Positions 23,174-35,626 of a DNA stretch of 64,000 nucleotides are shown here, piece after piece. Source of the stretch: Nemertoderma westbladi (Eukaryota > Xenacoelomorpha > Nemertodermatida > Nemertodermatidae); assembly GCA_032718475.1 (NCBI GenBank), contig JAUCBJ010000144.1, forward strand, positions 1 to 64,000, given 5' to 3'. Within the stretch, counting starts at the first letter, position 1. Every line of letters begins with the position of its first letter. The notes below the pieces were generated by a model. That model had not been told where the DNA came from. It made no database searches and saw nothing but the letters and a program-made list of their open reading frames with translations. Position numbers and translations under genes: made by a program.

Positions 23174-23342
23174 ACACCGTCCTTTATATTGATAGAATTA
23201 TACTGTACTATGTTTTATTATATTCTATTATGTATTACATTTATACTACACTATCAAGGCGTATGTAAGGTTTATTTGATATAATCAAACATTTTAATAA
23301 ACTAAATTTGAGAGCATCCACAGTTGTAGTACCTATAGTATA
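22393..23342. other. Intergenic, no gene seen
   Basis: AT-rich, with a 26-nt G run at 23143-23168 and a short ATA repeat near 22834-22850. No gene. Confidence 0.45.
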
Positions 23343-23354
23343 ATAGATACTACT

Positions 23355-23400
23355 GTAGACTAGCAAGCCTGGCGCGCGAAGCGCGCCTTGTTTGCTAGTA
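23355..23400. repeat. GC-rich hairpin next to the LINE relic
   Basis: CTAGCAAGCCTGGCGCGC is followed by GAA and then GCGCGCCTTGTTTGCTAG. The core GGCGCGCGAAGCGCGCC is a near-perfect stem in otherwise AT-rich DNA. Confidence 0.75.
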
Positions 23401-23447
23401 GTTACTAAACTAAACTTAGCTAAATTAAAACTACACTTGCGCCATTC

Positions 23448-24356
23448 TTGTTCATAATTGTGGTTGACTATGTTCTACGCATGTCCTTAGATCATCATAA
23501 TGATGATGGGGTGATGGTAACTCCACCTACTGGCTCCAGAAGTCGAGGAAATCCTGCCAAGTACCTAACTTATCTAGACTTTGCTGGTGACGTAGGAGTA
23601 CTCTCAGAATCACTAGAGAGAGCCCAACGGCTCCTCAGCTCATTAGAACATGCTGCTTCTAGTGTTGGTCTTTTTATTAACTCCAAAAAGACCAACATTT
23701 TGACAGTTAACTTTGAAAGTCCTCAACAGGTCTCTGACCGGATGAGCATAAGATCAAAGGATGCTTGAGCATGTGGACGACTTCTGTTACGTGGGGTCAT
23801 GGATCCGGAAGTCCGGCACGGCAAGGACCTTCGAATAGGTAAGGGAAAGGCATCGGAAGCCTTGAATGTTTCCAGGATTTGGAAGTCAGGTAGAATTAAT
23901 CGGAAATTTAAGGTCCGATTATTTAGAGCAGCAGTAGTACCGGTACTCCTCTATGGGAGTCCATGCTGGGCTCTAACTGCTGAGGACACCAAATCTATGG
24001 ATGGCACATTCACAAGAATGCGACGCCGGGTTCATTGTGTCAAGTACAATGCACACAACTCCAACCAGACACTATATAACATTGGAGGTGTCTCATTGGT
24101 TCCCCCAAGCTTGACACTAGAACAAAATTGCCTCCGCTTGGCAGGACTTTGCTTTCGCCGTGAGGACCAGCCAGTGCATAATCTTGTACTTTGGCAGCCT
24201 CATGGAGTGAATAAGCATGGTGGACAGCCCATGACTTTCTTGAGACGCATCTTAAAGGACACTGGCCTTGATGATGCGGATGATCTAGCAAATGTCATGG
24301 GTGATAGGGAGTTGTGGTGGCGCAATTTTGTCGAAAAGCCGGCACAGCATTCTTAA
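23448..24356 (+). pseudogene. Broken LINE reverse transcriptase, C-terminal half
   Basis: Best preserved of the LINE relics. The first frame (to 23768) covers the end of the palm domain: AKYLTYLDFAGDVGVLSESL, where the catalytic box normally reads F-A-D-D and here is F-A-G-D. It then continues with the SVGLFINSKKT motif. Coding then shifts frame (LEHVDDFCYVGSWIRKSG) and shifts again at about 23,840 into RLFRAAVVPVLLYGSPCWAL...RRVHCVKYNAHNSNQTL...HGGQPMTFLRRILKDTG, ending at 24356. The loss of a catalytic Asp and at least two frameshifts make it inactive. Relatives lie at 5.1, 9.7, 49.6 and 62.8 kb. Confidence 0.9.
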
Positions 24357-25469
24357 AAATGAAGCTGCAATGCAGCATGTCTATCCTACAGTAGTACTGT
24401 AGTAGTATAGTTACTAAGTTAGTGATAACATTGCTGCAGCTGCAGCTATAGGCAGCAACGCCTTTTGTTGCGTTACAGGGATATCACCATAACCCTAAGG
24501 CTGATAAGTTTTCATACTGGAACAAAATTTAATAAGTCGTATTTTGTGCACAATGTGGCTTGCACATGCATGTAATGTACATTCCACAAACAAACGAACG
24601 AATACCTCTTGTTAGCGCAAGATGGCGATGCCTCAATCACCTAGCAACAACATAAACGATCAGTGTATTGGAATACAAGCTCTTGCTGACATTGTCATTG
24701 TGCATTGGTACCGGTGTCGTACGCCGCAGTATTGTTGATTCAGCATCAGCTCATCAGCAGTTTGCTATCCATTCACCATTGTTGATCCTTACTATATTGG
24801 GTAGATATTTACATTTCTCACGTATTCTATACTACTGGTAGGGCCTAGGTATTAGTAATGAGCTATTGTCTCATGCGTACCGTATCTCAGTATCTGGCCA
24901 CTTTACAGAATAGCACTAGGAATATTCTAGTTGTGAGGCACGGTTAGGGTACCTGCTTACTGTTACAAAGTCAGCGTAACTGTTTTGCGTAAACGGGCCG
25001 GGCCGTGACCGGGACCGCCGATAGGTGAAGGTGAAGCGTGAAGGTGATGGCTCAAACAGGCTCATTTATTGATTTATAATAATTCTGATATGCTGAATTC
25101 ATTAACTAACCATTGAATTGTATATAGTAGTATGACAGTTTCTTTATTGTGTACTAGCTTTAATAAAAAAAAACACTGGCACTGGTAGGCCTATACGAAA
25201 TTTTTTAAGAAAATATCAAACAGTTTACACAGACTACACCATTTAGGCCTAAATAATATATTATTATTTCTTATTATTAATAATACATTATTATTTAAAG
25301 AATGTATTATTGTATACGGTATCATTTTAATACAAATTATTTATTTTGTTCTTGACAGATTTAAATTGGAATAGTATTGACAACTTCGTTATACTGCGAT
25401 ATATCGGTAACAAATTGTTGATTTCTCGTTTATAATTAATGGCCAGAAACTAATTGCGTCCCAGTATCC
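24357..25469. other. Intergenic, upstream of DZANK1
   Basis: Likely contains the DZANK1 promoter and 5' UTR. AT-rich near 25180-25440 with no recognisable coding exon. Confidence 0.45.
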
Positions 25470-26313
25470 ATGGCTGCCGGATCAATCCAAGTGCCGCTGA
25501 TAATTCCACTCCGCGCCCCGACGCCCGGGCGCTCCAAGTTCCACATCGACACGAACACGGCCATCGAGCTGCGTACCGACTCGTCGGGATGCGACCTGTA
25601 CTACACGGTGGACGGAAGTCGACCGGACCCCTTCTCCAACCTCGGGAAGCGGTGCACCGCCCGATACACTGGGCCCTTCACGCTCCCCGAGGGAAAAATA
25701 GTGGTCAAGGCGATTGCGATAACGTCGGACAACCTGCGGGAGAGCGGGGTGAACACTAAGAAAATGGTGGTGGACTACGAGAAACCAGAGTTTACCATGG
25801 CCGTGGATGACGATAAAGAGTTCCGTAAGGAGGTTGCTAGAGAACGCAAACGTGCGAGTAAGTACAAAGAGCGAGCGAACGAGCATAGAGAGAACTGGAT
25901 GGAGAGAGTGAGTGGTTCGGATAACCGGGTTAGTTACCCTGGAGCGCGGTTCACACAGACGCGACTAGCGGCCTGCGATACTAACTCCACGGTCTCCACT
26001 GTGTCTACTCGACCTCGCCCGAAGGATTACAACGCCATCCAGCGGGCCGCGAGAGACACCGATTTCCTGCACTGTATCTACTGCTACGCGCCCCGACCTG
26101 CGGACCCGTTCTCGAAGTTCTGCGTGGCGTGCGGTTCCGGATTGCCGGCGGTTCCCTCCACCCCGGGGTCCCAGATGGCGCCCCCGGACAGCGGAACCGT
26201 CCGGATGTGTCTCGAGTGTAAGGGGATGGTTCCTAGTAAGGCAATGTATTGTTTGTTCTGCGAAGCACCAATTCAACCCCAGCACCAACCCCAAGCCAGT
26301 ATTAAACTTAAAG
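25470..26313 (+). CDS. DZANK1: DZANK1 exon 1 (double zinc ribbon and ankyrin repeat protein)
   Basis: The N-terminus MAAGSIQVPLIIPLRAPTPG closely matches the start of vertebrate DZANK1, which fixes the ATG at 25470. Residues about 30-105 form the chitobiase-C-terminal-like beta domain (IELRTDSSGCDLYYTVDGSR). They are followed by a charged helical linker, then zinc ribbons beginning CIYCYAPRPADPFSKFCVAC and CLECKGMVPSKAMYCLFCEA. In vertebrates DZANK1 works with ninein-like protein and dynein in transport to the ciliary base. The exon ends in phase 1 at AAAG|GCAAGT, a GC donor. The neighbouring GT two bases later would put a stop in frame, so the GC-AG reading is required. Joined to the second exon it gives 767 residues, close to the vertebrate size. 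Confidence 0.94.
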
Positions 26314-26646
26314 GCAAGTATCTATATTATGTGCACTACAATAATAATTCCCGAGATATTATTTATTATGATTATAGTATACTTCCTACACATACACAAT
26401 TCAGGTTGGCCACTTTAGATATCAGGATTTTGCACTTTAATAATTTTTTGGTGAAAAATTAATACAGATTTATGGGGAGTTAATATAGTTACTGTTTGTG
26501 TTTACTTGAAATCATTGCCGGCGTATTTGTAAGATTGCACCGTGAATCGTACACTATACAGTGTTTTAGTCTTTATTATGTTCCTATGGCAGGTATTTTC
26601 AATTAAATAAAATGGTGGTAAAATAATAGAGAATATTATAAACGAA

Positions 26647-27869
26647 AACATTTGACGACATGAAGTTTGTCTTTGAATTTTGAATTTTATTGGTTTCCAC
26701 ATCTGCATTTTTTAAATTTATGTCCAAATTACAAAAGCTATCCTTATAAAATATATTGGCCTCAGGTGTCATGTGTCAATATAGAAAAGTTGTAATTCAT
26801 CCGCTAATAATATCTACTATTTTTAATTAATTGAACCTTAAATGGGAGCTATTTTTCCACCAAAACTACCATATTGCAAGTATACGTACCAATTTCTGGT
26901 CGAATAAAGTTTTTTCTAGATGAAGTTGGTGATAAATTATTACTGATTTCTGTCTAATTACGTTAGTTAATATCAGAATCGTGTGAGGGACTAAATAGTG
27001 CTGGATCGGGCAGGGAAATCATCTTTAAGCTAAAACTGTATTATGGAAACAATTGAATACGGGTGACAATGCGCCTAGAATCGTGAGTCGAATCTCGAGT
27101 TGGGATATTTTCATATGATATCAACCATAAACCTCCCTTGAAACTATTGGGATTTAATTTGTATTTATAGAGGTCGAATATAACTGGCCCTAAAAGGTAA
27201 AATAACAATCCGAGGAATTACTGTGCGCATCGTAGCGACGTAAAATAGGAACCAAACGTACGACAGAATCTTCTTACGTCATATTCAATTGTTTCCAGGC
27301 AGTTTTTTTCTAACAAACCCTATTTTAATTTACTAATATTAGTTAGGAAACTATCCACTGTCACAGTCATAGCGAATAAGAGAGAATTGGTAGATAAGAT
27401 ACCGCACCGGTACGGTACTCTTATTTACTTTCTAACGAACGCATTTACTAGTTAAACTAAACTTAAACTTACCAGAAGAGGGAACTTCCTAAAAACAAAC
27501 AACCATACACCGTCGCTAGAGATAAGGCTATCATACGGTAAATAAATAACCATGATTATGAACTGCAAAGATTCATAATAACAGGCGGTCTCGTTAAGTG
27601 TTTCTTATTTGCGGAAATGAGAACTAACTCTCAGGTTAAGCGAAAAATTGCGACAAATTTATTGCGCCTTAATTTTTGTACATTTCACACCAAAATTAGT
27701 TACACTTTCGGGATGGCGGGTTTAATAGTATTACGATAAGTTACAGGCCGGTTCCTAACATTAATTACAACTGTCATGATGTCGATATAATGGAAATTTT
27801 AGTCATTACCAATTAAATTCTGGAAATATGTATTATTTGTTAACTAGACAAATACACTCGTTCCCAAGT
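26647..27869. repeat. Segmental duplication copy 1 (SOCS flanks without the gene)
   Basis: 26647-27009 matches 28857-29229, with the last 150 bp almost identical, and 27050-27869 matches 30226-31310 at lower identity. The 996 bp of the second copy that carry the SOCS coding region are replaced here by 40 bp. On the minus strand the end of the first block still encodes the last codons of the SOCS gene and its stop (27009 down to about 26991). So this is a SOCS locus remnant that has lost its coding body, or the ancestral locus before insertion of one. Confidence 0.85.
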
Positions 27870-28856
27870 TTTCTTCATACTGAGGAATCTGTTTTCTGAG
27901 TAATTTTCGCCTTACAGTAACTTTGGATAAAATTCGCCCTTATTTGTTTGGGACACCTTTATTTTGAACCAATTTATTTGGGATCTATTAAGTCCTTAGT
28001 TAGTCTTTGGGCCTGACAAAAAAATTGCTAGCAAAAGAACAAACTCCACCCAGCACTAAACCCATGCGCCCAACCAACATGTGGGGAGGGAGGGGGGGGG
28101 GGGGGGGGGGGGGGGGAATTATTACAGATTTATGTTCATAGAGTAAAAGTTTAAAGTTTAATTTAAATGATTTGCCTGTTTCACTCTCCCTAATACAGTA
28201 TATAGCTCATTGCAGCGTGTTTGTAATATATAAATGATGATAATAATACATAATTATTATTGACAATAAGTTTCTTTTATTCAATTTAAAAACCGCCCTT
28301 GGTTATAAAATAGTAAAGATTACAACACTTTTCATTGTACGATTTACGTTAATATTTAAATTAAATTACATTGGGTAATGGCAGTGCACAATGCTCCGGA
28401 ATAATATAGTGTCGTAATTCAATGACCCCCCACCCCACCCCACCTAACAATTTAAATGCGATTGCATGAAATTTGAAACAAGAGTTAGGTTTTCTGGCTC
28501 ACGCACCAAGGAGGAGGGAAGTGAAACTAACTCTATTTCAAATTGAATACAATTTCATTAAGTAACAAATGTTTATTTTGTTGTGGCGAGGGGAGGGAGT
28601 TTTCATTGAATTAAGACACTGTATTCCGGGTCATGGTGTATATATGTTTCTGTATGAAAATATATAACATTTTTAGAGACAAAACGATAATTTGATTGTA
28701 TTTGCAGAGGTTCAAAATTATACCAACTACAGTGAAGTTCTATATAATATCATAAATTATTGTATATATTATATAATTTTGCAATACATTCAATATATCA
28801 TGCATATCTTCTCAAAATTTAATTGAACGTAAATTAAAGCACTCAATTACAATTCA

Positions 28857-31310
28857 AACATTTGACGACATGAAGTTTTATCCTTATTGACAATTTTAAA
28901 TTGTGCTGGTTTCCACCTGCATGTTTGTAACATTTTTATGTCCAAATTACAAAACCTATCCATATAAAAAATATATCCCCTTAACATTGCAGAACAGTAC
29001 AGAAAATTTATTCGCTATTAATATCTGTTGTTTCTAATAATTTATCTATAAAACCAAATGGGAGCTATTTTTCCACCAAAACTACCATATTGCAAGTATA
29101 CGTACCAATTTCTGGTCGAATAAAGTTTTTTCTAGATGAAGTTGGTGATAAATTATTACTGATTTCTGTCTAATTACGTTAGTTAATATCAGAATCGTGT
29201 GAGTTGAGGACTAAATAGTGCTGGATCGGCTGTTTCTATCCCAGTATTGACTCATTCGAAGGTAAGTCTTGAGGCAATTTGGTAAATCCAGTTTATCGAT
29301 TTTGTCAAGTCGAATGTGGCAACGAATTACAAAGCGGCACAGATGTTTGAGAGTAGGAACGTCTGTATACCGAGATACTGGTTGGAGCGGGTGGGAACTA
29401 AATCCCATACCTTCTCTGGAACGATGCATTTTCTCTTCAATTAACTCAACAATTCCACCGGCGTTTTGGATGGATTCGCAATCAATTCTGCTGTGCAACA
29501 CTATATATTTCCATTTGTAAGAGAAAGTGAACATAAAATGGTCATGGGAACTGTCTCTTACTAAGAAACTTCCCACCGGTTTATCTATCAGGATTGTTTC
29601 TGCTTCTTTAGCGGACATTGACCCCCAATACCAGCTGACCCGAAACCATTTTAATTGCTCGAAACTTCTGTGCCACCAGTTTATCTGTGGTGGTTTATGT
29701 AGAACAGGTCTTTCTGTTAGGCGCTCTGGTGACGTCAGAGGGAGACTGTATGTTCTTTTTGGAATTCTGGGTGGATCGTTTTCGTCACGTTCACTCATTT
29801 TCTAGCAGTTATATTTTGGTAAATTAGTTTTCAATAATATATAATAAAATGAAACGATAATATATAAACGATAATAAAATACATAAAACAATTTGATAGA
29901 CAATTGGCGATTGAAAATTAAACTTTATACCAACCAAGTCTACAAGCTACATTGATATAGAGGTACAGTTTCCACGAAATTGAGATGCGATTATTATCAA
30001 TTCGAAACGCGGTGATATTGACATGCTACAGCATACTGTAGCATCTTAATGTGCAGCTGCAATGCAGCAGACCGCCTTATAGATAGATAATATGTATGAA
30101 CTTGATACACTAATATATTTTATATTATATTTACAATATTATTATTAACACAATCTATGAAATACTATTTATAGGACTCAAATTTTCACGTAATATGGTT
30201 GGCTAACGAATAATTTTGGAAAGAATAATTGAATAAGGGGTGACAATGTAACAGGCGAGGTAGTGAAGTTGGGTTAGCCCGGGAAACTAATTTGGAAAAT
30301 CGGCTGTCATTAATTAATAAAGTTTTTATTAATTTTATTAAGCAATTATTTGTATTAATTTATTAAAGGGGTTTTACACAAGCCAATATACTACTGTAGG
30401 TTATCTAAATGGTTTCCGGCTTCCTTTAAGAATTTGTGATTTTAGGGTCAAACCCTATTTAAAAATATTATTTTCAAATATCTCTAAAACATAATAACAA
30501 TAAGAAAACATAATTATTGTTAACATAAACAAAACATAATAATAATAAAACAAAACATAATATAACAATTCGATCCAAATACTGCGTATCGTATGTAAAA
30601 TAGGGACTAAACAATGACAGACCTTGTTACGCCATATTCAATTGTTTCCAGGCAGTTTTTCCTCACCAACTCTATTTTAATTTACTTATATTAATTATTT
30701 AGGAATCTATCCACTGTCACACTCGCAGCGAATAAGAAAGAATGAGTAGAGATGGGATACCGGTATATCTTATATACTAAAACTAACTACTCGACAACGC
30801 ATTTAGGATAAACTAAAACTAAACTTTCTACAACTGTAGAGGGAATTTTATAAAACAAACAACGCTAAACCCATTGACTGCTGTTAGAGATAAGGGTATC
30901 AGACGGTAAATGCCCGATAATAATTGCGTAAGGTACATTCACAATAATTGGCTGACGCCTTGGTTATTTACCGAAATGCGACAAAGCCAAATCACAAGGT
31001 ATGGCGAAAATATCCGGCATATTTATTGCGCTATAAATTTTGTAGATTTCACACCAAAATTAGTTAGATACAAAGTTGCTGATCACAAAGTTGACAATTA
31101 ATTTGCACTTACACAGTTGGAATTATCGCAACGATTGCCTTCCAGATTGGTGGGTTTCATGTTATTACGGTAAGTAATTGGCCAGTTCCTCTATTAATTA
31201 CAACTATCATGGCAATAAATATAACGTTACTCGTTGTCTTAAGTAAACAAATATATTCCGGATATGTATTACCTGTTAATTAGGTGTTAACTGGACAAAC
31301 ACTCGTTCCC
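28857..31310. repeat. Segmental duplication copy 2 (with SOCS gene)
   Basis: Counterpart of 26647-27869. Shared landmarks are AAATGGGAGCTATTTTTCCA near 29056, AATTGTTTCCAGGCAGTTTT near 30638, and CACTCGTTCCC near 31300. The insert relative to copy 1 is 29230-30225. Confidence 0.85.
29211..29798 (-). CDS. SOCS-family protein (SH2 domain plus SOCS box), intronless
   Basis: A 195-residue protein. The SH2 domain (about 56-135) begins WYWGSMSAKEAETIL and has the phosphotyrosine-binding arginine in GSFLVRDSS (R81). The SOCS box (about 148-182) has the elongin BC motif TLKHLCRFVI; the Cul5-type box reads LDLPNCLKTYL, where the usual form is LPLP. SOCS proteins recruit elongin B/C and CUL5 to phosphorylated receptors and kinases to end signalling. 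The sequence PVSRYTDVPTLKHLCRFVIR points to the SOCS6/SOCS7 branch, but the long N-terminal region of those proteins is missing, so I give no symbol. It is a single exon, antisense inside the DZANK1 intron. ATG at 29798. Confidence 0.9.
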   Translation of the reverse strand: MSERDENDPPRIPKRTYSLPLTSPERLTERPVLHKPPQINWWHRSFEQLKWFRVSWYWGSMSAKEAETILIDKPVGSFLVRDSSHDHFMFTFSYKWKYIVLHSRIDCESIQNAGGIVELIEEKMHRSREGMGFSSHPLQPVSRYTDVPTLKHLCRFVIRCHIRLDKIDKLDLPNCLKTYLRMSQYWDRNSRSSTI

Positions 31311-31845
31311 ATAACTAACAACCAAAAACGAACTTAAACCTAAACATCTTAACGCACTAAACTAATGCGTTTACCGGTTTTGTACTTATCAATAATTACA
31401 AAATCCTCCTCTCAACACAGAATCAATTAATAGGTCCCTAACCCTCAATTCATCACATCTCTTCTTATTTGGAGTAGGACCATCACTGTTTGAGATTTTT
31501 AAGGTAGACTTAAGAGTTGTTACAGTATATACTTAGTAGGCCTATTCGGCATCAACAAGTTCTGTAATACCGCTCAACATTATTATGTTTAATACCAATC
31601 GATATCCAGGCTGATTCAAGATATGACCAAAAAAGTCATAGGTTTCGTTCGTTTTTTTGGTACAGTTAGATCCCATTTCTTGGGGTGTATACTTGGAGGC
31701 AGATTGGGTAACTGCAGTCGATTTAAGCCAAAACTCATTCTGAGGTCTAGAATATATGTACCAGACCAGGTATCAATCAGGGAGAAAGAATTATAAACAA
31801 TAAAACGAAATTTCTGATGGTTTTAATTTCAGCCCACTAGCGGTA

Positions 31846-32231
31846 GGGGGCCGTCCAAGTATGACGTCAGCACTTTAGGGGGGGGGGGGGGGGTGGGAAA
31901 ATCTGATGACGTGCTGATGAGGGGAGGGGAGGGGGTCAGCCAAAATCTGATGTCGGCATGTTCATTTATAGGTGCTAGAAGAGATATAGCAGAAGAGTAA
32001 ATAGCTTGCCTATTTTAATTGTTCGAAGCCCCCGAAGGCCCGTAGCACGACCTTCTGTTTCAGTTACCAGTCACCATGTTTCAGTGATTAGGACGCGAAA
32101 TTTTTTTAATCTGATTTAGGGGGGGAGGGGGGGGGGGGGGGGGTCAACGCATATCTGATGACATCTGATTTAGGGGAGGGAGGGGGTCAACATTTTGGGG
32201 AAAAGTGCAGACGTCATACTTGGACGGCCCC
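31846..32231. mobile_element. MITE with 26-bp inverted ends, GGGGCCGTCCAAGTATGACG
   Basis: Left end GGGGCCGTCCAAGTATGACG (then TC) and right end its reverse complement, both bordered by TA. The inner part is G-rich with two long G runs and repeated AATCTGATG/GATTTAGGGG phrases. No coding capacity. A related left end, GGGCTTTCCATAAATGACGT, is at 35630. Confidence 0.85.
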
Positions 32232-33039
32232 TAGACTAGATAACTGCCAACGAATTAGCACCCCCACAAAGATGCTGCCATACGGATGGATGGTCGAGCA
32301 TGTATTTCTGGCAAGTTTCAGCTTATGTGAACGGCGAGTTCAAATGAGCGAAGGACTTTCAGACATTTCGCCCTCTAGCGGCAAACTGGAGAACTACACA
32401 CCGAGTATCGTCCCCACAAAAACGCAGGCTGTGTTCTATTACATATCTCACAAGCTTTAGATTGAACCGATCATGAATAACGAAATGAGAAAATGATTTC
32501 ACTATCAGACATTTCACCCTCCGACGGCAGACTGGAGAACTTAGGCCTATTAGCTAGCTTCCTTTGGGGCTAATCAGTCTGAAAAAAGGGAAATAATTTA
32601 TTTATTCATGGCAAAATGAAATAGGAATACAAAATAGTATTGGACCTTCTGCTAATAATGTTCTATCATTATCACTTGTTCCTATGACAATATAAATAAA
32701 TTTTGTACCAACTCTGCTAAACTGTGCCTAACGAAAATGATGTAATTTAAATGATGCCTGAAAATTATCTAAAAATCGGCGGAGGATATTTTTATCTAAA
32801 ATCGAATGGGCGGAGCCGGAGGATATTTGTTTTTTTTTAATATATGGTCAAAGGACCGCTTATTGTATATTATATAAGCATCTAGGTTACTAGGTACCGG
32901 TACCACGGATTAGGCCATGTGTATAGGCCTAATAGCATAGTTCATAAACTGAAAGTAATTCGCTACAAAAGTGTATTTGCCATAACAGTGTCACGCTTCT
33001 TGTTGATATTATAATATGTTTGCAATTTAATTATTTTAG

Positions 33040-34499
33040 GTAAGAGAGTTTGTTTGAACTGCGGTGCCGGGAACCCGTCCAATATGAGTAGCTGCATCGT
33101 CTGCGAGGCGAATCTGCGGGAGCCGACGGAGAGTTCGATCAACCGTGGAAGTTCGGCACCGATCGTTGCAAACCGGGACTCGTTGCTCGTCGGCTGCGTC
33201 AAGTGCGGCCGAGTCAACAACCCGGACGCGCGGTACTGCGACTGGTGCGGCGCGCAGCCACAGGGCCGGCCGGCGCTGCTGAATGAGTGCGGTAAGTGCG
33301 GCGGCCGCAACGGAATAGCGTCGCGGTTCTGTTCCACGTGCGGCGCGTTGCTCGAGCCGCCGGCGCGCATCGATCCCCGTAACAGCGGGTTGACGCTGTC
33401 CCGGGGCGAGCCGATGGCCGAGTCTGTCCGGAAGTATGCCGGCGCGCCGGCTAGTTGGACACCGATATCGTTACCGGTGGGAAAGATAATCGGTAAGAAA
33501 GAAAGCGGGACCCAAACCGTCGGGTTGTTCTATCCGTCGAACAAGGAGTTGGATAAAAGTCGTTTGGTACAGGAGACAAAGAGGATCATAGAGGAGGGAG
33601 TGTCGACCACCTCGAAGAAATGGAACCCGACGGCGGTAAGTCCGGGACGCGGCTACTGGCGGCAACAGATCGAGCACATCTGCGGGAACCTCCGGGCCTA
33701 CACGTCCGGACAGAGCGACTTCCGGGCGGCCATCTCGGAAGGTCGGATGGGCCGGATGCTGAGCGGGAGCGTCCGGGAGGACGGCCACGAGCTCAGCGTC
33801 ACGCTGAACTTCCCATTGCGACAACAGCGGGACGACCCGTTGCGCGGGAAGAATCTCAACGTGACGTCGCAGGGGAAGTTTCTATCGGAGGTTATCGGCT
33901 CGACGCGACATCAGCTGACCACTTCGGACGATTCCGGGACCGAGTTCGAGTCGGTTACCACGGAAACAGAACCGAAAGGTAAGTTTTTAGGAAATAAAAA
34001 GCGTAAGAAGATAAAGAAGAAAGTCTTCGATGTCGATTTGTCTCCAGCAGATCGTCTTCTTCTTAAGGAGGTTGGGGATTCCGGGAGAGGGGACGTGGAG
34101 ACGTTGCGGCAGCTGATAGACGAGGGAGCGGAACCCAACATCCTCGACGAGAAGGGGTTCCCGGCGCTGTTCCTGGCGGTGCGGAACAACCACGTGGACG
34201 CGATCGGGACGCTGGTCTCCGCCGGTGCCGACCTGAAGCGGCGAGCGGGGCCTCGGGGCAACTCGGCGCTGCACGAGGCCGTGTTGTTGGGGCCCGCGGG
34301 GCAGGAAGCCATAGACGCCTTGCTAACCGCCGGGGCCAATACCAAGTGGCGCAACGATAAAGGGGAGACGCCATACGATCTCGCCGTGCAGGGCGGTTAC
34401 GATAGTATCGTTAATATGTTCGCGAGTAACGTAGGGCAACAGCTGCTCGATAAGATAAACAAACCGAAACGAGGATCCATTAGTGTCGACGTTTTCTAG
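33040..34499 (+). CDS. DZANK1: DZANK1 exon 2 (zinc ribbons, central conserved region, ankyrin repeats)
   Basis: Starts after ATTATTTTAG; the split codon G|GT gives the junction LKGKRVCLNCG. Residues 282-767 contain further CxxC pairs (CLNCGAGNPSNMSSCIVCEA, CVKCGRVNNPDARYCDWCGA, CGKCGGRNGIASRFCSTCGA). A family-specific stretch follows with GTQTVGLFYPS and AVSPGRGYWRQQIEHI. From about residue 630 come ankyrin repeats (VETLRQLIDEGAEPNILDE, AIGTLVSAGADLKRR, NSALHEAVLLGPAG, YDLAVQGGYDSIV). The stop is TAG at 34497-34499. The exon is strongly GC-rich against an AT-rich background, which helps define it. Confidence 0.95.
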
Positions 34500-35626
34500 G
34501 AGGTTTCGTGTGTAGCATTGATGCGGGGCTGTGGCGGTGTACTGTTGTGATTTATTCCACACAATTTGATTTATTTAAAATTTAATTTGTTGGAGGTGGG
34601 TGGGGGGAGGGGGGGGGGGGGGGGCGACCACGAATTTCGGTTTGACTGTAATGTGTGTAATTTTTTGACGGTTAATTACATGTTAAATAATTAATTTAAA
34701 ACAATTAAATAATAATAATACTTTAATAAATTCATTATAGTTGCATCTTAAATAATAATGTATTACATTATTCTCATTGGTCGATATATTTATTATATTT
34801 AGGCCCGATATAATTTTATCTTCTGTAAAATCGATCGATAATAGTAAAAATATCTTCGCTTTATTATGTGGTTTAAACTTATTAAACAAACATTAATTAT
34901 TATTTCCAGTATTATTGATGTTTTATATGTTTCTACCGAACCATAAATTCGTTTATTCTTCAACATTCCACATTGCCACTCATTGTCGTTGAATTCGATA
35001 TATTTATTGATGTAATCATTCTGATGATTAATTAATTGAACGTAAATGAATTTTCTACATTGTTACCTTTCTTTTTAAATGTTTAGTATTTATTTATATT
35101 TAGTTGTTAGGTGATAATTAACTATTGTCATGTTTTATTTGTAAATTAGCACGTTTTTTTATATATATTATGTCTCTGTTAAATATATTACACATGATCC
35201 ACCAACTATAATGAAAATGAATTATTCCGTGTAACTTACGTCAAGGGCATTCGCATCCTCGTAGTCCATATGAACATTCTGCTCGAAAAAAATCGAGCAA
35301 TTTTTATTTCGCAGTTTCAAGGAAAGTAACCTTATTTTTCAAATTAAATTTCACATTTTCAATAAAAAGCGAAAAGTTTTTTTCGTAAATAAGGTATAAT
35401 AGATGGACAATAAATAGCACAAGTAACATTATGAACAAGTAAAAAAAGGCCCAATTTTACAAGTTTGAACCTTCCTGAGCAAAACTTTATTTCCGAAGTC
35501 AGTTTTAAGTTTTTAAAAAATCTGGTCTGTTTGTATGATATATGTTGGTCTCTTTGTCAAAATAAAAGAAAAGCACATCACCTAACTAAATGTTTTGCTA
35601 CGGTTGGGGAGTTTTCAAGATCGCTG

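Larger units (their letters stand above)
26314..33039 (+). other. DZANK1 intron (GC-AG, 6.7 kb)
   Basis: Runs from GCAAGT at 26314 to TTATTTTAG ending 33039. It contains an antisense SOCS-family gene (29211-29798), two copies of a duplicated flank, a TIR element (31846-32231) and a 25-nt G run (28092-28116). Confidence 0.9.

Noticed and set aside
25454-25759. Alternative frame ORF over DZANK1 exon 1
   Set aside because: No family resemblance; the 25470 frame matches DZANK1 throughout.
33911-34374. Arg/Pro/Ser-rich minus-strand ORFs
   Set aside because: Shadows of the GC-rich DZANK1 exon.
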